Shown: in pieces, positions 35,955 to 46,537 of the stretch
Position numbering within the stretch: the stretch's first letter is position 1
Layout: every line of letters begins with the position of its first letter
Source: Sordaria brevicollis
Taxonomy: Eukaryota; Ascomycota; Sordariomycetes; Sordariales; Sordariaceae
NCBI GenBank assembly: GCA_033439795.1
Contig: JAUTDP010000002.1
Coordinates: 3,472,001 to 3,536,000 of the forward strand
Reading direction: 5' to 3'
Length of the DNA: 64,000 bases
Translations under genes and position numbers: made by a program
The notes under the pieces: generated by a model
What the model saw: the letters and a program-made list of their open reading frames with translations, nothing else
Databases searched by the model: none
What the model was told of the DNA's origin: nothing

Positions 35955-37893
35955 ATGTCAACCATCAGCTCCCGCCGTCCTCCCCCTCCACTAACGAGGA
36001 CGAGCACCACATCCAGTACCAACAACAACAGCAACACCACAAAAAGCAGAATGACCTCCGCCAACCCATACACTCCCACCTCTTACTCCCCTATGTCCCC
36101 TCAAGCCTACTCCCCGACTTACCACCCAAGCCCAAGTACCAAACCAAATCCGACACTCCAGAACCAAAACGAAAGCCACGCCTACAGCCGCCACCACCAT
36201 TCTCGCTTCCCTATTCCCAGTGTCAAATCCCTAAACATAAAAGACAACCTCCGCGACATGCGCGACCTCAAAAACCTATCCAACCTCAAATATCGCCAAC
36301 GTCGCCGGTTGCTCAAGCTAGCTTCCATCGTGGTGTTTGGTGGTTTGACCGTTTGGTCTATTTGCCACTACTTCTTCTTCCGCCATGGGACCTCTGCCTC
36401 CCTCTCTTCATTCTCCCCATCCTTCTCTTGGGGGTCAAACAAGCAAGATGACACCTTTAGTTCCAATGAAGGAGAAGAAGTAGACTACGAAGCCATCGCC
36501 CTCTCCCGCGCCCGCGCCTCTCCTAGGGGAGGGAGCATGCGCAAGTTGACCGACGAAATTCTGAACAACCTGAGTCTTGACGCGGAGACTTGCCGGGCGA
36601 CGTTTCCGGGGTTGATGAAGGAGGTTGATGATACGGTTGCCAAGGGACCCTTCAAGGTGAAGAGGAGCAGTGATTTGGGGCCGATGCAGGTTAGGATTAA
36701 GGAGGGCAGGGTGTATGTGTTGCATGCGCAGAGGAAGAGGGATTTGAGTTCGGAGATGGTTAACGTATGTCCCCTTTGTTCCCAACAGTGGGAATTGTGT
36801 GGCTGACAAGAAGGGAAACGGATAGTCAAGAACAGCAGCCCTCCACCAACTCCACCGCGCCCTCCTCACCCTCCCGCCCTCTGACCGCTCCCACTTAAAC
36901 GAATTCGACACCATCCTGACCCTCAACATCCGCGACACCCCCTTCGGCACCGCCCTGCAATACACCCGCAACGCCGACCCCAAGCACGCGCCAACAGATC
37001 CGGACGCCCGCACTTTCTTAATCCCCCATTTCTCCTTCTGGGCATGGGACCTCCCGTTCATCGGGTCCATCTCGCGGGCCGCGTCCGCCATCACCGCCCT
37101 CGAAGAGTCCCAATTCCAAGGAAACCGCTGGCACTCCCACAAGGATCCCCGAGCCGTCTGGCGGGGCACCACCTGGTTCAACTCGATCCACAACCCGCAG
37201 CTGCGGTACAAGCTCGTGTCGACCACCAAGGGCAAACCGTGGGCTGACGTCCAGGCTCTGGAGTGGCAGAGCGGTAACGACAATAACAAGCAAAATGCGA
37301 CCAACTCGCTGATGATCGAGGACTTTTGCAAGTACAAATACGTCATCCACACCGAGGGGATTTCGTATTCCGGTCGGTTCCAGTTCCTCCAGATGTGCGC
37401 CTCCGTCACGATAACGCCGCCGATTCAGTGGATGCAGCATACCACGCACCTGGTCAAACCGCTTTTCTCTAGCGATTTGGACTTGGATAAGGCGCGCTCG
37501 CTGAGAAAGAGGAGGGATGGGAAGACGAAGGATACGAGGGCAAAGCCGGGTGCCCAGAAGAATGAACCATGGCAGCCTCATGTTAGACACGATAGGGCGT
37601 GGCCGAAGAGATATGATCCCAACGAGGCCAATATTGTGTTTGTGGCGCCGGACTGGTCAGATCTGGAGGATACAATCCATTGGTTGGAGGACCATCCGCA
37701 GGTTGCCGAAGGCATCGCGAGGAGGCAGAGGGAGCTGTTTATGGGAGGGGGGTACTTTAGTCCGGCGGCGGAGGCGTGTTATTGGAGGGAGTTGGTGAGA
37801 GGGTGGGCGAAGATGGCGAGGCCGGTGAAGGGTGAGTTTGAGGATTTGGGAGTGCCGTATGAGGAGTTTGTGTTGAGTAACGGATGGGACTAA
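35955..37893 (+). CDS. GT90 family glycosyltransferase (CAP10-like)
   Basis: A type II Golgi-type membrane protein of the family that includes Cryptococcus Cap10/Cap59-associated xylosyltransferases and animal POGLUTs. Two exons, 35955-36764 and 36826-37893 (625 residues), with a 61-bp intron. The N-terminal ~118 residues are Ser-, Pro- and Asn-rich and presumably cytosolic. A single hydrophobic span at about 120-142 follows a basic RQRRR, indicating inward N-terminus. The catalytic domain in the second exon contains SRAASAITALEES, WRGTTWFNS, and EGISYSGRFQFLQMCAS, the last being the conserved CAP10 block. Donor sugar and acceptor cannot be deduced. The ATG context is CTCAATGTC. It converges with the TRAPP gene. 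Confidence 0.88.
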
Positions 37894-38215
37894 GCGATCG
37901 GGTTGATGGGCGTTTATGGTTGAAATTTAGAATATTTGTATCTGTTTTAACGAGCTTTATGTAAAATGACGTGATATAATGACTAGCTATGTTCAGTATG
38001 TCATTTTGGTAATTATTCGTAGAGGGCCACCAGATTAGCTCTTCAACCGTGATTGTATGTATACTCACATCTAGAGCGCCGCACCCATGAACCCTCAATC
38101 CTTCTATACCGAGGCTAGAAAATCAATCCGCTTTCCCTGTATTCCCCCAAACTCCAAAGAACGCCAACTTACCCACTCTTGCCCAATAGGCCAGTATGTT
38201 TTAATCCGGGTAGTC
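37894..38215. other. Convergent 3' region
   Basis: 322 bp between two stop codons; contains both 3' UTRs and nothing else that I recognise. Confidence 0.5.
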
Positions 38216-39136
38216 TCAAAGAACAGTCATGCCCGGTCCCCAGTTCTCCCCTATCCTCCTCATATCCGCCGCAAACTTCTTGCTCGTGATCTTCTTTCCG
38301 CCACTCCCTGTGAGCGGTGAATGTTCGTCCGGGTCAAAGAATGGGTTCTGCAGCAACTTGATGTATGCCGTCTGCATCGCCTTGAAGACCTGTTTTTTTT
38401 TCCTTGTGTTAGCATATCTCTCTGTTCTTCCTTTCCCGTCCAAATATCTGTCCATGATCCCACACCGTCTATCTCTCCCCGTCTCTCCCACCCCACCGTA
38501 CTTCTTCCCTCCAAAAATACCAAGGGCAAAAGAGGTAGGACTCACAACTTTCATCTCCCCCTCTCTCAGTCCCACACTACTCGCCGCCGCAGCCGCCACC
38601 TGCCCCCCTCCTGCTCCTCCGCCCGTTCCCACCCCTCCCACCCCTATCCCACCAGCCCCCGGCGCCCTCCCGCCATCTACCCTCCTCCCTCTCATATCCA
38701 CAACCGCCACAAACTTCGTTCCCGTATTCGTCTCAAACCCGTATGCCGCCAGCCGATCATCCACCGCATGCAACAGCCCAAAGTCCCCCGACAATCCCAC
38801 GCCCGCCGCGGCGTTGCGGCGCGCGCGGAGGTCAAAGACGTCGAGCGTTGAGGAGAGCAGGAGGTGAAACTGGAGGGAGGTGCGCGCGGGGATGTAGGTG
38901 TTTGTGGCCGGGTCGTAAGAGGGGAAGATTTGAATGTGGAGGGGGTTGTTCTGGACACAGAAGAGAGGGGAGTGTTAGCTGCTGGTAGGGAGATAGACAA
39001 GACTGGAGGATGCTGGAGAGGGGACTGGGAGGATGGGTGGGAGGGAAGGGGAGGAGATAGGAGAGTGGGATAGAAGAGAGCTTACGTTACGGCCTATTAC
39101 GCCTAGACAGGCTATTGAGGGGATTAGGGTCGCCAT
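38216..39136 (-). CDS. TRAPP-associated protein TRAPPC2L/Tca17 (sedlin family)
   Basis: A small longin-fold subunit of the TRAPP tethering complex, acting in Golgi traffic and in TRAPPII assembly in yeast. Three exons on minus: 39136-39086, 38950-38546, 38389-38216 (209 residues). The N-terminus MATLIPSIACLGVIGRN followed by NNPLHIQIFPS is the classic TRAPPC2L beginning (a hydrophobic strand, then a GxxNNPL turn). KAMQTAYIKLLQNPFF near the C-terminus matches the family's last helix, and the protein ends after a basic segment. Unusual is a Gly/Ala-rich insert of about 40 residues before the last exon. Intron 2 (156 nt) is a multiple of three without a stop, so an unspliced or misannotated form would gain 52 residues. 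I assign TRAPPC2L rather than TRAPPC2 from the N-terminus. Confidence 0.88.
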
Positions 39137-39866
39137 TGTCCTTGTTCGAGCTAGTTTCGAGGAGGTGCCTGTGGTCTTGTAGCCGAGGTTGACCGGACTT
39201 GTGACTATTCGTGGTATGCTGTGGTGGTGATTTGGTTCTCTCAAGTATTCGAGGTTCGGTTGCAAAGAGCTAGTGTTGTTCGAGTCTGCTGCTTGGTTTG
39301 CGACTGCTTGGACTGGGAGATGTTGGTCGGTTGAAGAACGACCGGATGACAGACGCGGGCAGTGACGCGGGATGGAAGCTGATCCATGGAGGAGGTGCAG
39401 ATAGGTGGGTCCGGGGTACTGTAGCTTGGGCAACCATTGTTTAGTGGTCTGTGGAACCCCTATTTCCAACGTCTACAGTGGGCGATGGTTGACTTGTTGA
39501 CGCCCCTTTTCAACCTCACGTCCTCCCGTCATCACGACATCCATACTCAGGAAGGGAACCGGACTAGAAGATCCAAATAGATATGGGCATCTTTTGACTT
39601 TTCCTAACAACTCAAGGCTATGACAATATATACAATATACAGCTTTCCAAAACCCATCACCACAACGCCGGGCGCAGTGCTTCCTCTCCCGCTGGCCAAA
39701 CACTCCTTGAACCCAACTTCTCCATATCCTACCCAAAAAGCTACGCCGATGCTCGAAAAATGGGAGACGAAGAATATACCCTTAAGATTTTTCTTTCCAA
39801 AATGACAGCCCTTTTTCCGCAATGCCCGCCGCTGAAAAATGCCTGGACATGTACAATGTCGCTCAC
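39137..39866. other. Intergenic region
   Basis: 730 bp containing the TRAPP promoter and the malonyltransferase 3' region. No further gene or repeat seen. Confidence 0.5.
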
Positions 39867-41255
39867 TCAGTCCCACCTATCCCATGCATCCTGCCACTCG
39901 TCATCCTCATAAAAGTCCGTCTCTTCAAGCCCTCTCAGCACCTCCTCAATCTCCTTCGGATCGGTAATCGCCCAAACACCGCCGCCCTTGACGACGTCCT
40001 TGCCGCGCATACCGACCTCCTTACCCACCAGGTTCCGACCCACGTACCCCGGGCCGATACCAACCCATCTCCTGACCTTCATGGACTGGTCCAGATACTT
40101 GATGCTGTCCCACCACTGTACCGTCTCGACCGCCTGCCGAGCCAGGAGATCCTTCAGCTGCTCCCTACTTTCAAAGGGCCTGGCCGTCACATTGCTAATG
40201 CACGTAACCTTGCCGGGAAACGTGACGATATCCTCGTTCTCCCTTCCCTTAACCATGCTGTTTCCCGCCATCATCTGCTGCAGCACCCCGACGGCTGGCT
40301 TCATGATGGGACTGTGGAATGGACTGTCGCTCTTGAGCCTGACGGCGCGTGGGTCGTGGCCCAGGAACTGGCGCACGTGGGCAACCAGCGTCTTGATGCG
40401 CTCAATGCTTCCGCTAAGCACGATCTGCGTCTTGCTGTTGACATTGGCAATAAGCACCTGATCGATTGGGCTCCAGTCATCGTCGGTTGCGCTCTCCTCC
40501 TTGGAGCCGGCGCTGCCGTAGCCGACAAACTCGTGGATCGCGGCGATCAAGGGTGGCAGGTGCTCAGCCTTGCTACTGACGAGCGCCACCATGCCGTACT
40601 CTCCGCCGTACATCTCCTCCGCCTGCCGCGTCGCGTTGGACATGGCTTCCGCCCGCTTCTGCACCATGCGCAAACTGTCCTGGAAGTGGATATAACCGCC
40701 CGCGACAAGCGCAGCAAACTCGCCGAGAGAGTGACCGAGAGTGAAGTGGGCGTTGTCTTCAACACGGAAGTTGAAGTGTTTTTCGAGGATGCGGATGATC
40801 ATTATCGAGGTCGCCATGATGGCTGGCTGCGCATTGGGTGACAGGTTGAGTTCCTTGCCAGGCCCATTCTGTATAACATCCGAGAGCTTGTAGCCCACTA
40901 CCGAGTCGATCTCGTCAATGATTTCGGAGGTTGTCGAGGGAAAGGCTTCTAGCCAGGGTGTGAGCATGCCAACTCTTTGGACGCCTTGGCCTGTATTCGT
41001 GTCGTCGTTAGCATTCTCTCTCGCAACTTGAGATTGAAGACTGTACTCACCTGGAAAGAAGATGGCCGTCTTTGGCCGTGTGTCTGGTACCGGCAAGTGT
41101 GTCGCATGTCCTCTCCGCTGCCGTACCGCTACCGCCGAGCGCGGTAATGGTGATATCCTGAGGGGTGTTTTTGTGATGGCATTGTTGGAGGAGGAAAGAA
41201 GCGCAGAAGGAGGAAGCGCAAGCGCAGGCCTACGTAGGGGCCCGCGCAAAGGCAT
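39867..41255 (-). CDS. mct1: Mitochondrial malonyl-CoA:ACP transferase
   Basis: Transfers malonyl from CoA to acyl carrier protein in mitochondrial type II fatty acid synthesis, which supplies the octanoyl precursor of lipoate. Two exons on minus: 41255-41051 and 40990-39867 (442 residues). The 60-bp intron splits the PG-QGVQ loop; it is a multiple of three with no stop, so a continuous frame is visible but would insert 20 residues into a conserved loop. GHSLGEF places the nucleophile at Ser156, and SPFHSPIM supplies the catalytic His region. The first ~60 residues are rich in Arg, Ser and Ala with few acids, a typical mitochondrial presequence. Length fits fungal Mct1. It diverges from rrp4 across the Harbinger element. 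Confidence 0.94.
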   Translation of the reverse strand: MPLRGPLRRPALALPPSALLSSSNNAITKTPLRISPLPRSAVAVRQRRGHATHLPVPDTRPKTAIFFPGEYSLQSQVARENANDDTNTGQGVQRVGMLTPWLEAFPSTTSEIIDEIDSVVGYKLSDVIQNGPGKELNLSPNAQPAIMATSIMIIRILEKHFNFRVEDNAHFTLGHSLGEFAALVAGGYIHFQDSLRMVQKRAEAMSNATRQAEEMYGGEYGMVALVSSKAEHLPPLIAAIHEFVGYGSAGSKEESATDDDWSPIDQVLIANVNSKTQIVLSGSIERIKTLVAHVRQFLGHDPRAVRLKSDSPFHSPIMKPAVGVLQQMMAGNSMVKGRENEDIVTFPGKVTCISNVTARPFESREQLKDLLARQAVETVQWWDSIKYLDQSMKVRRWVGIGPGYVGRNLVGKEVGMRGKDVVKGGGVWAITDPKEIEEVLRGLEETDFYEDDEWQDAWDRWD

Positions 41256-42312
41256 GTCGCTATGTCTGTGTGGGACCTGGAGACCTCGATTTGCTGGTTC
41301 CCCGTACCCAGGCTGTCTGTTCGTCCGCCTGTCCTTCCGTCCGGTCCCGTCTACCGCGCGTTGGGTACGTGTGTCGTGAGTCGCTACCGGAGCCCCGGTC
41401 TCGGTCTGGTTTCACTAATAGTTTCTTGTCCTAGATCCACTGGCGCAGTGGTTCCCGATAGACTATAGTCTCGATGTCTCCGTTTCGGCGCCAAGTCGAG
41501 TAGTAACACACGGACTGCTGTATGATGCTATGTCGTAGTCTGGTGGAATCCGAAATCGGGAAGGTCGTTGCCGTCGTCGTCGTCGTCACTAGAAATCTTG
41601 TCTCTTTGTCGAATCGGTGTTTTACTCTTGTAGTTGTTGTTTGCCAAACAAAGTCAAGTATGCTTGTTTGATGGCGCAAACCGGTGACAAGTAAACAATG
41701 GGAAGGGAAGCAATTCGTATTAGAAGTCCGGGTTTAAGGCGGGATGTCTGGAAGAACACGGAATGATCGGCTTTTCTCAACGGTCGCAACTGTTATGACG
41801 GCAAAGCAGGCAGGTACGGATATCGGGATCGCGTACAGGCAAGTAGGGTGCTCACGAGGGCAGGAAGGGCAGCGGTCATCAGTGGAAATCTCGCTCGCTC
41901 CTGCTCAACAAACCGCCCTGGAAATCGACAACCGCGGCCGGGAGTGGACCACCCCAAAGCCCGGCTGGCCCGTCCCAGTCCGCCTACAGTCCGGGGTCTT
42001 TTATGTGGAGAAGACGGGTGGGGTAGTTCCGTCGCATCTCTGGGCGGCACCTGCACTTTCCCAGAATGCACCGTCTCACTGGGCACTCACTGCAGTTGGG
42101 AGATTGGACTCTTGGAATCTGGGGCAGGCACCATGGACTTTAACAATGGCACCTGTCACAGCAGCAGCAGTCCAGCAGCAGCAAACATTCCATGAAACGG
42201 TCGAACCGGAGGACAGTGTGACGTAGGCCTGTCATGGTGCGGCTACTTTTGGCTTTAAGTTTTGGCAGCGGGCAGTTGGGAAAAAGACCCAGATCCACTC
42301 ACAGCTGCCGGG
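41256..42312. other. Promoter-side region of mct1
   Basis: About 1.06 kb up to the Harbinger insertion. A 160-codon plus frame (41744-42226) has no recognisable domain and unconvincing composition, so it is not called. No repeat seen. Confidence 0.45.
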
Positions 42313-42315
42313 TAA
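42313..42315. repeat. Left 3-bp target duplication (TAA) of the Harbinger element
   Basis: TAA directly before the terminal repeat; TAA also follows the right end at 46101-46103. A 3-bp TWA duplication is typical of PIF/Harbinger. Confidence 0.85.
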
Positions 42316-42348
42316 GGGTGCGTTCGTGTGTTTGGGAAATGCCTTTCT
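42316..42348 (+). repeat. Harbinger left terminal inverted repeat
   Basis: 33 bp with two mismatches (both transitions) to the inverse complement of the right end. A second sub-terminal block (about 42437-42470) also matches the right end but is displaced inward by roughly 80 bp. Confidence 0.9.
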
Positions 42349-42870
42349 GAAAAGAACGTTTCATAAGGAACGCATTAGCCTTTCCTGAACCGTTTTTAGC
42401 GGCAAATTCCGATAAATGTGGGGTCTCGAATTTCGGTTCAGAAACCTAATTTCAGAAGCCTGTTCGTATATTTAGAAATCTAAAAAATCGTAGAAATAAA
42501 GCTTTTTTTAGCAATTCCGTAATATTAGCATTTACGAAGTAAATAAATAATTATTTTTAATACTATTGTCGCTTATATCTTCCCTCCCTCAATTGTATCC
42601 GCCTTCTTTTTATCTTTTATCGTTCCTTTAATATAATCCCCTTATTTTTATATTAAAATGGATAATAATTAAGTTTAGAAATCGATTGGAAGTAAATCTT
42701 AAACTTTAAGTTCTTAAATTTAATTGTTTTCGTTAAATTCCTAAGTAATTTAATTAAACCAACCGATTTCTACTTAATTTAATTAACCCTCCTAAACGAT
42801 TAGTTATAATAAAAATAAGGGTAAAAAAATTTCGATTACCCCTTTTAATAAGAAGAAGAATTAAGTATAG

Positions 42871-43170
42871 ACCCTAATTTAAGAAATTTATTTCCTAACC
42901 GAATTCGAAAAGGTTATTAAATTTAGTTTAATTAATTAAAATAAATATAAGGAATAGGTATATATTAAGTTTATCGATAATATACGTAATGAATTTGGTA
43001 TTATTTTTAATAATTAATAAATATATAATAAAATTAATTATTTAAAGAAAAAATAGCGCGTTTAGTATACCTTTAAATCGTTATTTGGGTTCGGTTTCGA
43101 TTTTAATATTAATATATTAATTATAGAGGATAATATTTAGGAACGGATAATTGAAATTAATATATAATAT
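42871..43170 (+). pseudogene. MYB/SANT-like accessory protein relic of the Harbinger element
   Basis: One plus frame, broken only by TAA and TAG, reads FLTEFEKVIKFSLINKNKY and, further on, IYNKINYLKKKQRV and SLFGFGFDFNINILIIEDN. This pattern fits the fungal MYB/SANT-like DNA-binding domain found beside Harbinger transposases: an acidic-hydrophobic first helix, an IYNKI recognition helix, and a GFG-D turn before the final helix. In active elements this partner aids nuclear import and DNA binding of the transposase. Downstream charged sequence to about 43900 may be the rest of the same gene. Confidence 0.75.
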
Positions 43171-44649
43171 TATATTAGTATTAATATATTATAAGTAAAT
43201 TAATTAAATATAATAAATTTATAAGGAAGTCGGCTAATTTTGTAAATAGAGTTTCCCGTATTGTAAATTAATAGAATAGGCTTTTACTAATAATTAGGGG
43301 GCTATTAGGGAATATATAATAATTTTGGGCTAATTATTATCGACCCGGGAAATATAATATATAGATCCCCTTCTAAATTTATTAACCGATAAAAATAATA
43401 ATAATATCTTTATCCCTATTTATATAAAGGATAGTAATTTAAAGAGGTCGGCCGTTAATAATTAAAATCCGAAAAAGAAAAAGAAGAAGAGTAATAATAA
43501 AATTATTGTAGAGAATTTAAAGAATTTAACGATTATATTATTAAAGGAGGATAACCGTAATTGCAATTACGTCGAGAGGGTTATTATCGAAGAGAAGAAG
43601 GCGGGGGGGGAGTAATTAAATAAAGCGTTCGATATTTTTAATTGGGAATAAAAAGATAAAGTCGATAATAATGTCGTTAAAATTATTTTTATTGAATAAT
43701 AGTTTTTTAAAGTTAAAATTAACGTATTTATAAGGATATTATAGAAAAGAAGGGAATATTATTTTAAAAAAGTAAAGAGGAGGATTAAAAAGGAGAGGGA
43801 TAGAGATATAAGATTTGAATTTTTATTAAATTTGCTAATCGATTTTACTTTGTAGTAGTATTGAAAGAGCGTTATATTTTAGCGTTATTAACGGAGTAGT
43901 TTAATAATTTATATAGGAATGGGAGCGGGATATAGGGCGACCCCGGATTTTTTTTATTTTATCGATTTAATATATTTTTTTAATATTTTATATTATTATT
44001 AAAAAAAATTATATATATATAAAAATTATACCGTTGTAATCGCTAAATTGAATTAAATCGATTTATTTAATCGGTATTAATTTTGATATAGTTTTATAGG
44101 TAATATAAGTATTGAAAGTGATATTGCGATTTTAGTCCGTACGGTATAGCGGGAGCTAAGATTGCGTTAATGTAATTTAATATATTAAATTTATTTATTT
44201 AAAATTTAAAATATTTTAAAATCGAAGGTATAATATTTTAGTATTTATATTTAGTTATTTATATTTTAGTATTCTAGTATTTTAATATTTTAGTATATAT
44301 TTTAGATTATTATTTGGATTATTATTTGGATTATTATATAGATTATTATTATTTCGATGGATTTGGTCGATTTGGGAGGTGGTTTGGGTATATAACGCGT
44401 TTCCCCTCTTCCTCCCTCCTCTTCCCTCCTCCTCCTTCCTCCTCCCTCTTCCGCTTTTATTTAACCTTATATATTTATACCTCCCCTCTTTTATATAATT
44501 CGTTATAATAACCCCTTTATATTTTTTTTACGATACGTTTACGGTATTATATTATATATCCCTTTATTCTATTATCGAATTTAATTTGGGTAAAGTTATT
44601 CCCCCTTCCCTCTCTTTTATAAACTTAATTAATATTACTTATTAATTCC

Positions 44650-45600
44650 CTCTCGATTATTATTATTTCTTTAAATATTAAAACCTCCTCCTTATTTACG
44701 ACCGTTCGAAATACGTTAAAAAGGTCGTTATATTGGAGTAATTAATTTAAAATACCCGCCGTCGCTAAAATAATTTTATTCTATATTAAAATATCGAAAT
44801 TAAAGGTAATAAGATAAATTTTAAAGGTCCCTTTTAATTTATTAATTTATTTTTTAATAATAATGCGGGTTTAGCTATGGCGAAGGTTATATAATTCTTC
44901 GAAAATAGCCGGTCTAAACCTTACCCTTTCATTCTCTTTTAAATAATATTAAATACCTCGATATAATATAAGTAGTTTATTATTATAATTATACTTAATA
45001 TTAATAAAATAAAACTAACCGGATAGGATTTTAAATCTTTAATTAAAAGCGTTATTTAGGATCCGTATATCGTTAATTAAACCTTCCTAATTAAGTATTA
45101 CGAAGGTTAATTTATTTTCGAAAGTATAGGCGATTAATATATTAATCGATAACCCCCCCTTTTTATTATATTATAACTTTTATTAATTTACGGGTATTTT
45201 AATTAGGAAATACGAACCGTTAAGAGCGCTTAATACTTTTTTAAATTTTTATAATTTAAAATTATTTACGATAGTACGTAGGGTTATAAAATTAAAAGGT
45301 TGAATTTTATAATAAGTAAGGATAAAATAAGTATTTAAAATTTTATAAAAAACTTTATTTATATAGTATTTTAATATAGTAAATTAAATCTTATAAAAAA
45401 AATTATCTATTTAATTAACCTATATATAATATTTAAATTATAGCCTATTATTTAATTCGCTAATTTTAAAATTATCCCCTAATTAATTATAAATATAAAT
45501 ATTAATACTTTTTTATAAATAAATACGTTTCGAAAATTAAATAACGTAATATAATTAACTAATTATTATATTATAGTATAGAAGGTTTAGGGCGCTATAC
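44650..45600 (-). pseudogene. Harbinger DDE transposase relic
   Basis: On the minus strand around 45147-44940 one frame reads AYTFENKLTFVILN, then EGLINDIRILNNAF, then GYFYFINIKYNYNNK-type sequence (Gly and some Asp/Trp codons altered). The order matches the DDE_Tnp_4 core of Harbinger transposases: a hydrophobic strand, a GW-GS-HD-R-L block carrying a catalytic Asp, and a YLADAGY-type block carrying the next one. In the second block the Asp positions now read Asn. Stops are TAA and TAG. Limits are approximate because the N- and C-termini are too decayed. Confidence 0.78.
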
Positions 45601-46067
45601 GTATTAAGTTTTTAAAATAACCCGGGTATTTATAAAGGAGGTCTTTAATAATAAAAACCCCCCGTAACCTATATAAATTTATAAATATATAAAGGTTCCA
45701 ATACGTAAAGGAGATTGCTACGGTAATAATTACTATTTGTAGTACCCTTTTATATAATTTATAACGTTAGCGGCGTTATAAGAATATTAAAATAATTCGA
45801 AGGGAGGGTATATTAGTATTGGTAATTATAACGAAGGTAGTTACGTAGTTTAGAAAAATAATAAATATCGATTTTAGAAAGGAATTTCCGCAACTTTAAA
45901 TTATAGAAATGGTTTATGGAATTTTTATGAAGAATGTTATTATCTAATTGGCCAGGAGGTTTTTAAATGGGTTAGAAATTTCAAAAGCCAATTTTGGTGG
46001 GATTTCCGCGGCAGAATGGTTCCTGGGCATTCGAATAGACTTCTGAAATCTGGCTTCTGAACCATTT

Positions 46068-46100
46068 AGAAAGGCATTTCCCAGACATACGAACGCACCC
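46068..46100 (-). repeat. Harbinger right terminal inverted repeat
   Basis: Ends ACGAACGCACCC, complementary to the left terminus, followed by TAA (46101-46103). Confidence 0.9.
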
Positions 46101-46103
46101 TAA
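46101..46103. repeat. Right 3-bp target duplication (TAA) of the Harbinger element
   Basis: TAA, matching 42313-42315. Confidence 0.85.
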
Positions 46104-46537
46104 AAAGGACGGACTTGGATGAGGCTTGTACCCAAGTACTTGCATCGTACCTGCACTGTACTGCATGGTATCTAACCGTGCACGAGCCTCCATTGGATGT
46201 GTAAAGTTCATCATCAATACCGTATTGATTTCACTATCAGAATTTCGATACGCAAACATCTGTGAACGTCAACTCTTCAACTCGACAACAACTGCAGGTT
46301 GAAGCAACATATTTCTGTGGCGACAAGAGGAATCGACTCTATCAACCAACTTCTGCAGGTCAGAATATTTGAAACGACTGCGAAATCGGAGAAGTTCGAG
46401 GACATAATCAGGCAGGACGGAAACTATTGCCCCGCCGACCTCACCCAAATCTTCAACTCTCATCTCATCAACAACTTGAGATTGATATCGATACTTCACC
46501 ACCTACGAACGACGAGCCTCAACCACAACCATCCAAA
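46104..46537. other. Promoter and leader of rrp4
   Basis: 434 bp of normal composition. The rrp4 frame stays open upstream of its ATG to about 46427, but only with non-ATG codons as possible starts. Confidence 0.55.

Larger units (their letters stand above)
42316..46100 (-). mobile_element. RIP-degraded PIF/Harbinger DNA transposon
   Basis: A 3785-bp element bounded by terminal repeats starting GGGTGCGTTCGT and flanked by TAA. It has the two-gene architecture of PIF/Harbinger: a MYB/SANT-like accessory protein relic (plus strand, left half) and a DDE transposase relic (minus strand, right half). The interior has the same RIP signature as the large nest, while the outer ~100-150 bp are little changed. 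Between the genes lie low-complexity tracts: short ATTTTAGT-like repeats at about 44235-44310 and a C/T-rich run at 44400-44460. Strand is given for the transposase. The element is inactive. Confidence 0.92.

Noticed and set aside
41744..42226. 160-codon plus frame upstream of mct1
   Set aside because: No domain, no convincing start, and overlapping frames of equal length on both strands.
42316..46100. A hAT or Tc1/mariner element in the second AT-rich block
   Set aside because: The flanking duplication is TAA, not 8 bp or TA, and the accessory MYB/SANT relic and DDE block fit PIF/Harbinger.
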